Below, piece by piece: positions 52,501-59,650 of a stretch of 64,000 nucleotides of DNA. Origin of the DNA: Glaciecola sp028401415 (GTDB lineage Bacteria > Pseudomonadota > Gammaproteobacteria > Enterobacterales > Alteromonadaceae). The translations under genes were made by a program, and so were the position numbers. Numbering within the stretch: position 1 is the first letter of the stretch; each line of letters starts with the position of its first letter. The stretch lies in contig NZ_CP171821.2 of assembly GCF_028401415.2 (NCBI RefSeq), positions 1,054,001 through 1,118,000 on the forward strand. The letters are read 5' to 3'. A model generated the notes under the pieces. That model did no database searches, had not been told where the DNA came from, and was given only the letters and a program-made list of their open reading frames with translations.

Positions 52501-53139
52501 TTACAACACTTGAAATTGCTGAAGCAACGCGTCAATTGTTTTGTATTGTTGCATAGAAATCTGCGCTCTACGCGGATAGCGCGGCGCGTTGCGGTCATCA
52601 TACACATGCTGCCAACCAAAGGTGCTTTGCATAAAGCGTTCGGCATGTTCGTAGCCAGCGTTCGGCGATTTATAATGGCTAAGGCATCCAGCCAAACAGG
52701 TATCAATATAGCTTAAATTGATTGGATACTGTGGCGTTGCGTCATGAACCGCAAGTGATTCGCAAATCCAAAGAGTAATATCGGCATCATCCAAGTGTGC
52801 GCCAAGCGCTTGGTTGTGGCAGTTGAGTAAGTTCACCGCGTCGCGCTTCACTTCGGTAAATTGATAATCTCGCTCGCGCTGTTGTAGCTTAGGATTAAGA
52901 CTAACAGGCACGCAGTGCGCATTGAGGCTAGCTTCAGCACTGGGCACAACACCCACATAAGTCTGCATTTCATGGAACGCCCGCGTAATCCATTGCCGTT
53001 TAAATCCATTGACTTGCACAGCAACAGCGGCATGCGAGTTGTCACTGTGTTGAGCACGACTATTGTCGCTCAGCAGTGAACCATAGCCAAGAATGAAGTG
53101 CTTGGCATCGTGCCAATCAGGATGGGAATGATCAGAAAT
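52501..53139 (-). CDS. Gamma-glutamylcyclotransferase-like protein with a non-standard start
   Basis: The protein has the GGCT/AIG2 pattern: FILGYGSLLSDNSR, a core stretch VQVNGFKRQW, TYVGVVPSAEASLNAH, and a catalytic-type Glu in QQRERDYQFTEV. The GYGSLL substrate loop lies upstream of the first usual start codon (GTG 53019). Translating on, the frame stays open to a TAA at 53158-53160 without any ATG, GTG or TTG. I place the start at an ATT (53137-53139), with GGAG 10 bases before it. A frameshift behind the out-of-frame ATG at 53155 is the other possibility. It would cleave gamma-glutamyl peptides to 5-oxoproline if active. Confidence 0.6.
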   Translation of the reverse strand: MSDHSHPDWHDAKHFILGYGSLLSDNSRAQHSDNSHAAVAVQVNGFKRQWITRAFHEMQTYVGVVPSAEASLNAHCVPVSLNPKLQQRERDYQFTEVKRDAVNLLNCHNQALGAHLDDADITLWICESLAVHDATPQYPINLSYIDTCLAGCLSHYKSPNAGYEHAERFMQSTFGWQHVYDDRNAPRYPRRAQISMQQYKTIDALLQQFQVL

Positions 53140-53244
53140 TGTCGTTGCACTCCATTGTTAAGTTAATGAGACCTAAGTGCTTTTATTCGTTTTCTCCGTA
53201 AAAGGCGAGCTAAGCCTTCAAGCTCGCCCTCGATTAGCCTCTGA

Positions 53245-54102
53245 TTAATTTAGCGGTTTGATAAACTTCAGGGTCATTCTATCTGACTCACCAATTTCAC
53301 GAAATTTTGGGTCTTTTTCATCAAGAGGCGTTCCCGCCTGCAAGCTCCAAACCCCTCTTTCCCAATCAGCAGTATCTTTTGGATTCGCGTTAATCTCGCT
53401 GGTATCCACTAGCTCAAAACCCGCATTTTCAAGCAATTCGATGACATAACTTTGTTTTACATAGCCGCGCATCGTAGTGGTAGGGTCGGTATCAAAATCT
53501 TCGCGTTCACGATGCTGAACAATGCCCAATACACCGCCTGGCTTTAACACAGTCAATACTTCTGGCAGCAGTGCATCAGCTGTTCCACGACCTATTTGCC
53601 CATGCATGCCTCTGATAATCAGCATAGCATCGACACTGTTTGGCGCCGCAAATGGCACTGTTTGCCCGGTATAGCGCGCAGCGGCATTATGCCCAAACAA
53701 ACCACTGGTGTGGTCAATAAAGCTCTCACGCCATTGCATCTGACGCTCATAGCGATCCGACTCTGGATTAGGGCTACCATTTACCCCAATATATTTTCCA
53801 TGCTCAGCCGTGAGCGGCGCCAGAATGCGCGTGTACCATCCACTTGACGGTCCAAGCTCGGCAACCGTCATATTTGGCTCGATGCCAAAAAAGGCCAAGG
53901 TTTCAACTGGGTTACGATATTGGTCTCGCTCCTTGTCTAAGTCGGTGCGGAATGAATTATCATTTACCGCTTTTTCAATGGCGGCTTTTCCGGATAGCAT
54001 ATCACCATCGGCATTTTTACTTCCGTGATGATCAGCTTGAACATAAGCAGAGGCTAGCAATATTAATGCGCTAGTGGTGCTAAGTAATAGCGGTTTTAGC
54101 AT
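53245..54102 (-). CDS. Exported SAM-dependent methyltransferase-like protein
   Basis: A 285-residue protein with a clear signal peptide (LLLSTTSALILLASAYVQA) followed by a class I methyltransferase fold: motif I VAELGPSSGWYTRIL, acidic and aromatic strands, and VLTVLKPGGVLGIVQHRE. This resembles the family of predicted periplasmic methyltransferases (COG4798). S-adenosylmethionine is not known to be plentiful in the periplasm, so the real activity is unclear. It stands alone between convergent and same-strand neighbours. Confidence 0.8.
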   Translation of the reverse strand: MLKPLLLSTTSALILLASAYVQADHHGSKNADGDMLSGKAAIEKAVNDNSFRTDLDKERDQYRNPVETLAFFGIEPNMTVAELGPSSGWYTRILAPLTAEHGKYIGVNGSPNPESDRYERQMQWRESFIDHTSGLFGHNAAARYTGQTVPFAAPNSVDAMLIIRGMHGQIGRGTADALLPEVLTVLKPGGVLGIVQHREREDFDTDPTTTMRGYVKQSYVIELLENAGFELVDTSEINANPKDTADWERGVWSLQAGTPLDEKDPKFREIGESDRMTLKFIKPLN

Positions 54103-54275
54103 TTTGACTGATTCCTTTTTTTGACTAGTTTATTATTTTCGTTAGATAACGATAGTATGTACGCAGAATTAGAACAAAAAGCGCTTACTATTTATTGATG
54201 GAAATTTGTTACCCACTTTTTTCTGAGTTTCTCCAACCTTCTGTAAGACTGACTTATACGTAATTGAGGAAGTGT

Positions 54276-55166
54276 CTAGAGCCGTTTCAGTTCATCTCGC
54301 TCGGGCAAATGCTCTGGAAGGACTAAATCCCATACTAATCCAAGCTTCGCTAAACCTTTTAAAACTAACCAACCAATGTCAATTTGGCCCTTCTCTAAGC
54401 CTAGATTAGCCGAACCGGGAAAAGCATGATGATTATTGTGATAGCTTTCGCCCATGGTAAGTAGTGCCGCAAAAGGAACATTGTGTCCTTGAACATTGGC
54501 GTTTTCGACATGCCAATCGCGAGCACCATGGTTGTGAGCAAAGTAACCAATCATCCAATGCCCTAACACTGATATAGATACTCTGACGCATACACCCCAA
54601 ATCACCCATTCTAGTCCACCTAATGTAAACAGCAGCACAGCAAGTGGAAGCTGTTGAAGCATCCACGTCGCCTCCATCCAATTGTAGAATCGATCGTTAG
54701 ACACAGATTTTTCAATATTGAACGATGGTGAGTGTTTAAGTCTGACATCGCAAAAAATCTGCCAAATAAAATCCTTCCACATAGGCTGTTTATGCCCGAA
54801 ATAATCATGACAATCCGATTGTCGTTGCGCCCAATCACGCATATCGTGCGTTTTTATCATTCCAATAGGACCTGCCAGTCCAACAATCACGCCTAAATGG
54901 ACAAATAAATATTCCAGCCATATTGGACATTGATAGCTTTTATGAATGAGACGTCGATGCATGCCAATGGAGTGGCCCAGGCAAAGTGATATGACGGTAG
55001 TGACTGCAAATACTGCGAATGTTGAAAATGAGAACGTGTACCAGCCACCAACAAGTGTTAACAAAAACATACTTCCCATCCATATCGTTTTCGGTATCGA
55101 CAGAACAACCCGCCCCGCTTTGGCATTTGTCTTTGACGTAATCACGATTCTTTCATTTTTATACAT
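54276..55166 (-). CDS. Membrane fatty acid desaturase
   Basis: A 296-residue integral membrane di-iron enzyme. Histidine box 1 is HSIGMHRRLIH (about 65-75) and box 3 is HNNHHAFP (about 245). The middle region reads KTHDMRDWAQRQSDCHDYF in place of the canonical HRxHH, as in a divergent branch of acyl-CoA/acyl-lipid desaturases. Hydrophobic segments lie at about 28-65, 84-105 and 170-215. It would introduce double bases of unsaturation into membrane acyl chains, as in cold adaptation. It is divergent from an ArsR-type gene that may control it. Confidence 0.85.
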   Translation of the reverse strand: MYKNERIVITSKTNAKAGRVVLSIPKTIWMGSMFLLTLVGGWYTFSFSTFAVFAVTTVISLCLGHSIGMHRRLIHKSYQCPIWLEYLFVHLGVIVGLAGPIGMIKTHDMRDWAQRQSDCHDYFGHKQPMWKDFIWQIFCDVRLKHSPSFNIEKSVSNDRFYNWMEATWMLQQLPLAVLLFTLGGLEWVIWGVCVRVSISVLGHWMIGYFAHNHGARDWHVENANVQGHNVPFAALLTMGESYHNNHHAFPGSANLGLEKGQIDIGWLVLKGLAKLGLVWDLVLPEHLPERDELKRL

Positions 55167-55255
55167 CGCTATCCCCGATTGCTAGAACGTCCGCTCATAG
55201 AACTGTTCCGAATATGGTGTTTCTTAACACTTTACGCTACCATCAATTATAGAAA

Positions 55256-55281
55256 ATTTAGTTAATTAACTATTTAGTTAA
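55256..55281. promoter_or_regulatory. Putative ArsR operator between desaturase and regulator genes
   Basis: AGTTAATTAACT (55260-55271) is a perfect 12-base palindrome, and ATTTAGTTAA occurs twice, at 55256 and 55272, 16 bases apart. It ends 11 bases before the regulator's ATG, well placed for autorepression and possibly for control of the divergent desaturase promoter. Confidence 0.55.
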
Positions 55282-55292
55282 ATATATAACTC

Positions 55293-55610
55293 ATGAGTAA
55301 CGTTTTTCAAGCTTTATCTTCACCTGTTCGGAGGAAAATTTTAGCCTTTTTATCTGAGGCCAGTCTGACTGCGGGTGAAATTGCAGATAAATTTGATATG
55401 AGCAAGCCTGCTCTTTCTAAGCACTTGGCAATTTTATCTAATGCGGGGTTAATTGACTCGGATAAAAAAGGACAATTTGTTCATTACTATTTAGTGAAAG
55501 AAAACTTATTCGCTAGTATGAATGACTTTTTGGTAGATTTTTGCCCTGAGGGTAAGCCCTTGAAGGTTGAGAGCAAATCTCTTGCAAAGCAGCAAACGCG
55601 CAGTAAATAA
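55293..55610 (+). CDS. ArsR-family winged-helix regulator
   Basis: A 105-residue repressor: FQALSSPVRRKILAFLSEA, then the recognition helix region GEIADKFDMSKPALSKHLAI and the wing GLIDSDKKGQFVHYYLV. There is no cysteine-based metal site of the arsenic-sensing kind; the pattern is closer to autorepressors such as SdpR. It lacks a clear ribosome site and is divergent from the desaturase gene across a palindromic operator, so lipid-composition control is a reasonable inference. Confidence 0.85.
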   Translation: MSNVFQALSSPVRRKILAFLSEASLTAGEIADKFDMSKPALSKHLAILSNAGLIDSDKKGQFVHYYLVKENLFASMNDFLVDFCPEGKPLKVESKSLAKQQTRSK

Positions 55611-55653
55611 ACTATCAAAGCCAAATTTATCCAATTGCGATCCAGAATAAAAG

Positions 55654-55687
55654 AAAGACCGGTAACTCAATGAGTTACCGGTCTTTT
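55654..55687. terminator. Bidirectional intrinsic terminator
   Basis: A nearly perfect 16-base inverted repeat (AAAGACCGGTAACTCA / TGAGTTACCGGTCTTTT) with a 1-2 base loop, with T-runs on both strands. It serves the ArsR gene on the plus strand and tRNA-Leu on the minus strand. Confidence 0.9.
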
Positions 55688-55690
55688 ATA

Positions 55691-55777
55691 TGGTGCGGAA
55701 AGCGGGACTTGAACCCGCACGGCCGTAAGGCCACCAGCCCCTCAAGCTGGCGTGTCTACCAATTCCACCACTTCCGC
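55691..55777 (-). tRNA. leuU: tRNA-Leu (anticodon GAG)
   Basis: An 87-base class II tRNA. The acceptor stem GCGGAAG pairs with CTTTCCGC, the D-loop region is TGGTGGAATTGGTAGACACG, the anticodon loop is CTTGAGG (anticodon GAG), a long variable arm follows (GGTGGCCTTACGGCCGTG) and the T-loop is GGTTCAAGTCC. The CCA end is encoded. It lies directly behind secG, as leuU does in Escherichia coli. Confidence 0.97.
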
Positions 55778-55800
55778 AAAATCTGTGAACATCTTATACT

Positions 55801-56208
55801 CTAGTTTGGTTCATCTGAGCTTTCTGGCTCGTCTTCAGTTGCCGGTACGTCGCTTGTTTCAAGCTCATCAACTGGCGTGCCCACATTTGGAATATCAGAC
55901 ATTGGAAGAGGTTCAGCAGGCTGAACGTCTTGTACTGGAATGTCGATATTCTGGAAGCTGTCTACTTCCTTATCAGTATTGGCTGTCATGCTGCCAATGG
56001 TAAGGCTAATGAAGAAAAACAAGGTCGCAAGAATAGCTGTGGTTCGCGTCATGAAATTGCCCGAACCGCTTGAGCCAAACACCGTATTAGAGCCACCAGC
56101 GCCGAAAGACGCGCCCATGTCTGCGCCCTTTCCCTGTTGAATGAGTACAAACCCAATCAACAGCAAAGCGACAATTAAATATGCTACCAGTAATACTTCG
56201 TATAACAT
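55801..56208 (-). CDS. secG: Protein translocase subunit SecG
   Basis: Small inner-membrane partner of SecYE that promotes protein export. The 135-residue protein has two membrane segments (about 4-24 and 55-77) with the conserved loop VLIQQGKGADMGASFGAGGS between them. The tail is unusually long, acidic and rich in Pro and Ser. AAGGAAACAGA precedes the ATG. It lies between tpiA and tRNA-Leu. Confidence 0.95.
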   Translation of the reverse strand: MLYEVLLVAYLIVALLLIGFVLIQQGKGADMGASFGAGGSNTVFGSSGSGNFMTRTTAILATLFFFISLTIGSMTANTDKEVDSFQNIDIPVQDVQPAEPLPMSDIPNVGTPVDELETSDVPATEDEPESSDEPN

Positions 56209-56220
56209 TCTGTTTCCTTT

Positions 56221-56955
56221 TTAATTTGCCGCTTGGCAAATTACTGTAAAATCGTCTATTTTCAAACTTGCGCCGCCAATTAAGCCGCCGTCTATGTCAG
56301 CTTGGGCGAAAAGCTCAGCAGCGTTTGACGCGTTCACGCTGCCGCCATATAAAATTCTTAAGTCCTGAGCGGCTTCATTCTTCTCGCTCAAATACTCTCT
56401 AATAAACGCATGCACTTCTTGCGCTTGTTCAGGTGATGCTGTTTTGCCCGTGCCAATCGCCCAAATAGGTTCGTAAGCAATGATGCTGTTATCAAAAAAC
56501 TGCTCGCCGCAAGCGTCCAACACTGCATCAATTTGAGCTTGCACGTAAGCAAACACAGTACCTTGTTCTCTTACCTCAAGCGGCTCTCCTATACAAAATA
56601 TAGGCTTTATTCCTGCATTCAAGGCAAGATTGACTTTTTCGCCAATTAATTCGTTGCTTTCGCCGTGATCTTGACGGCGCTCAGAATGACCAATAATCGC
56701 GTAGGTCACACCTAAGTCGTTTAACATCGCAACTGAAATATCGCCTGTGTGAGCGCCGCTTTCATGCTGACTGATGTTTTGTGACCCCACAGCAAAATCA
56801 GCGCCCATGGACTCGCTTAAGTACACTGCGGGTGGGCATATCACCACATCCACGTTTTCTGGACTCTTCAATTGTGCTTTAAATAAAGACAATAACGCAG
56901 TGTCTCCGTTCATTTTCCAATTTCCGGCTACCATTTTGCGTCGAGTATTTGCCAT
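56221..56955 (-). CDS. tpiA: Triosephosphate isomerase
   Basis: Interconverts dihydroxyacetone phosphate and glyceraldehyde 3-phosphate in glycolysis. The 244-residue protein has the catalytic Lys in MVAGNWKMNG, His in AIIGHSERR and Glu in AYEPIWAIGTGKTA, with the phosphate loop LYGGSVNASNA. The start at 56955 lies 8 bases behind AGGAA; ATG 56961 is too close to it. It sits between glmM and secG, as in Pseudomonas. Confidence 0.97.
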   Translation of the reverse strand: MANTRRKMVAGNWKMNGDTALLSLFKAQLKSPENVDVVICPPAVYLSESMGADFAVGSQNISQHESGAHTGDISVAMLNDLGVTYAIIGHSERRQDHGESNELIGEKVNLALNAGIKPIFCIGEPLEVREQGTVFAYVQAQIDAVLDACGEQFFDNSIIAYEPIWAIGTGKTASPEQAQEVHAFIREYLSEKNEAAQDLRILYGGSVNASNAAELFAQADIDGGLIGGASLKIDDFTVICQAAN

Positions 56956-57078
56956 TAACATGATTCCTGTAAGTGAGTTGCTATAAAAGCACACTTGCCA
57001 ATATCAAATTAGCCAGCCCAAAAGCGGCGCTGATATTAACTAACCCAGTGAAATTATACAAGCAACTTGAGCGAATAT

Positions 57079-58437
57079 TTACGCTTGCGTGACGCTTTTT
57101 ACTTGCTCGGCAATCGCGTCAGCCCATTTCTCGCTGTGCGCTTTGTCATCTGCCTCCACCATCACTCTAATTAGAGGCTCTGTGCCGCTTTTTCTGAGTA
57201 AAACACGACCGGTGCTGCCCATTGCATTTTCGGCAGCTTTTAGCTCCTTTTGCACCCGGTCATGCTGCATCGCTTGGTCGGCGTTTATGTTTGCCGACGC
57301 TTCAAATTTCACATTGACCAATTTTTGTGGGAATTTTTTAAAACCCGATGCTATCTCGCTTAAGGTCATATCTGCACGCAGCATGGCCGCAACGACTTGA
57401 AGTCCAGCAACTATGCCATCTCCTGTAGTCGCGTACTGCAAATTTAACACGTGGCCTGAATTCTCGCCGCCAATATTCCAGCCATTGCGATTCAGTAATT
57501 CAAGTACGTAGCGGTCTCCCACGTCTGCGCGCGCAAAAGGTACGCCTAACTGCTCCAGCGCAAGCTCCATACCTAGATTCGACATTTTCGTACCCACTAC
57601 GCCACCTTTTAAATTTCCGGCTTTAAGCGCGTCTCGAGCAATGATGAAAATGATTTGATCACCATCTATTACCTGCCCCTTTTCGTCAATCATCATAATG
57701 CGATCGCCATCACCATCTAAGGCAAAGCCAAAATCAGCGTTATGTTCCTTTACTGCATTTAAAGTTGAACGAAGCGAGGTTGCGCCCACTTGGTGGTTGA
57801 TATTTAGACCATCTGGCGAAGTGCCAATTTCAATCACTGTTGCACCTAGTTCACTCAACACATTCGGTGCAATATGATAAGTAGCGCCATGTGCGCAATC
57901 CACCACAATTTTAAAGCCCTTCAGCGACAAATCAGATGGGAATGTGCCTTTGCAGTATTCTATGTAGCGACCTGCAGCATCGTTAATTCGCGATGCTTTA
58001 CCCAGCTTATCGCTCTCTACGCAAGTCATGGTTTGCTGCATTTGCTGTTCTATTGCTAACTCAATATCGTCATCGAGCTTTTGTCCAAAAGATGAGAAGA
58101 ACTTGATGCCGTTGTCATAATAAGGGTTGTGAGAAGCACTGATAACAATACCCGCTTCAGAGCGGAAGGTTTTGGTTAAATAAGCAATGGCAGGGGTTGG
58201 CATCGGACCAAGCAACCCAATATTTATACCCGCTGCTGATAAACCGGCTTCAAGCGCCGATTCAAGCATGTAACCGCTTATGCGCGTGTCTTTGCCAATT
58301 AACACTTTGTTTGTACCAGTACCTGCAAGCACTTTGCCCGCGGCCCAGCCTAATTTGGTGACAAACTCTGGGTTAATTACACTTTGCCCTACTTTTCCGC
58401 GGATACCATCGGTACCGAAATATTGTCTGTTCGACAT
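57079..58437 (-). CDS. glmM: Phosphoglucosamine mutase
   Basis: Converts glucosamine 6-phosphate to glucosamine 1-phosphate for cell-wall synthesis. The 452-residue protein has the N-terminal YFGTDGIRGKVG, the phosphoserine loop VISASHNPYYDNGIKF, the metal loop ALDGDGDRIMM, and the C-terminal RKSGTEPLIRVMVE. AAAGGAA lies 6 bases before the ATG. It follows folP on the same strand, the widely conserved order. Confidence 0.97.
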   Translation of the reverse strand: MSNRQYFGTDGIRGKVGQSVINPEFVTKLGWAAGKVLAGTGTNKVLIGKDTRISGYMLESALEAGLSAAGINIGLLGPMPTPAIAYLTKTFRSEAGIVISASHNPYYDNGIKFFSSFGQKLDDDIELAIEQQMQQTMTCVESDKLGKASRINDAAGRYIEYCKGTFPSDLSLKGFKIVVDCAHGATYHIAPNVLSELGATVIEIGTSPDGLNINHQVGATSLRSTLNAVKEHNADFGFALDGDGDRIMMIDEKGQVIDGDQIIFIIARDALKAGNLKGGVVGTKMSNLGMELALEQLGVPFARADVGDRYVLELLNRNGWNIGGENSGHVLNLQYATTGDGIVAGLQVVAAMLRADMTLSEIASGFKKFPQKLVNVKFEASANINADQAMQHDRVQKELKAAENAMGSTGRVLLRKSGTEPLIRVMVEADDKAHSEKWADAIAEQVKSVTQA

Positions 58438-58462
58438 TGCTATTCCTTTTGTCTCACTTTAT

Positions 58463-59302
58463 TTATTTAATGCTATTAAGTTTTTCTACAATTTTAGCCA
58501 CATCCATGGCTTCTCTCACGTCATGTACTCTCAGTATGCTTGCGCCCGCCAAACAAGCGACTGTGTTCACGCTGATATCTCCAGCCAAACGCTCGTCAAG
58601 CTTACGGCCCAGCAAATCACCAATCATGGATTTTCGGGACGTGCCGGATAAAACAGGCAAATCAAATTGCGTAAACTGCGTGAAGTGTTTCAACATTTCG
58701 TAATTATGCTCAAGGGTTTTTCCAAAACCGAAACCCGGATCAATCATAATCTGTGCGTACTGAAAACCTGCCTGCGTCAGCCGCTCTATTTGCTGGCGAA
58801 AAAACCCGACAACTTCATCTACCACTGATTTGTATTTAGGCGCTTTTTGCATATTTTCTGGACTACCCTGCATATGCATAATGCAGCTGGGAATATTCAT
58901 GGTTTTTGCAAGCTCTGCGGCCGTCTCCAAGGCATTGTCTTCTCTTAATGCTCTTACATCATTGATTAACCGGGCACCGCACTTAACCGCTTCTTTCATT
59001 ACCTTCGCTTTGCTGGTATCAATGGAAATGACTGTATCAAATCGACTGGAAATGGCTTCAATCACTGGGATCACGCGTTCAAGCTCTTCGTCGGCCGACA
59101 CCGGTGTTGCCCCAGGACGCGTAGACTCGCCACCCACGTCAATAAAGCTTGCGCCATGGTTTATCATCATCTCAGCGTGGGCAAGCGCACTGTCGACGCG
59201 ATTATATTTACCGCCGTCTGAAAATGAATCTGGCGTAACGTTTAATATACCCATAATTTTAGGGCTATTAAAAACAATAGTCTTGTCGGCGAATGTCATC
59301 AT
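58463..59302 (-). CDS. folP: Dihydropteroate synthase
   Basis: Joins p-aminobenzoate to the pterin in folate synthesis; the sulfonamide target. The 279-residue product has IMGILNVTPDSFSDGG, SFIDVGGESTRPGATPV, MIDPGFGFGKT and the LSGTSRKSMIGDLL segment. Starts with two ATG codons; GGGAG is about 9 bases before the first. It lies behind ftsH, separated from it by an inverted-repeat element and a terminator, so it probably has its own promoter. Confidence 0.97.
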   Translation of the reverse strand: MMTFADKTIVFNSPKIMGILNVTPDSFSDGGKYNRVDSALAHAEMMINHGASFIDVGGESTRPGATPVSADEELERVIPVIEAISSRFDTVISIDTSKAKVMKEAVKCGARLINDVRALREDNALETAAELAKTMNIPSCIMHMQGSPENMQKAPKYKSVVDEVVGFFRQQIERLTQAGFQYAQIMIDPGFGFGKTLEHNYEMLKHFTQFTQFDLPVLSGTSRKSMIGDLLGRKLDERLAGDISVNTVACLAGASILRVHDVREAMDVAKIVEKLNSIK

Positions 59303-59360
59303 GACGGCAAAGCTCCCGCGAAACGAATCATTTAATCATACCGTAAATGTCAGGATTGTT

Positions 59361-59557
59361 TAACCTGAATCCTGTTTAAGAAACGGCGCTCAGTGCCGCT
59401 AGAATTGCGAATTACTGCGTTGCAAAAGCCATCAATAGAATAACTATTACGTGACTTTTGCGCCTTGTACTTCACAATTCTAGCGGCACTGAGTGTAAAA
59501 ATTATTTAAATATCTACAACAAGCGCTTGCACCATTCCTTAAACAGGATTCAGGTTA
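59361..59557. repeat. Nested inverted-repeat element (MITE- or REP-like)
   Basis: The outer arms are perfect 20-base inverted repeats: 59361-59380 (TAACCTGAATCCTGTTTAAG) and 59538-59557. The inner arms are perfect 19-base inverted repeats: 59389-59407 (CTCAGTGCCGCTAGAATTG) and 59475-59493. A third imperfect pair (around GCAAAAGCC / GACTTTTGC) lies inside. Transcripts would fold into a long branched hairpin. It sits between folP and ftsH and breaks the usually close spacing. A 16-base piece of the outer arm recurs at 4079-4094. No transposase gene is present. Confidence 0.85.
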
Positions 59558-59575
59558 TTAACACTAAAATTGAAT

Positions 59576-59614
59576 AATAAAAACAAAAGCGCCAGTAATA
59601 ATACCGGCGCTTTC
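59576..59614 (-). terminator. Intrinsic terminator behind ftsH
   Basis: Minus-strand hairpin with stem AAAGCGCC / GGCGCTTT around a short A/T-rich loop, followed by TTGTTTTTATT. It lies about 40 bases behind the ftsH stop. Confidence 0.8.
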
Positions 59615-59650
59615 TATCAATTTAACACTGTGATCGTGCGTTATGTAACC

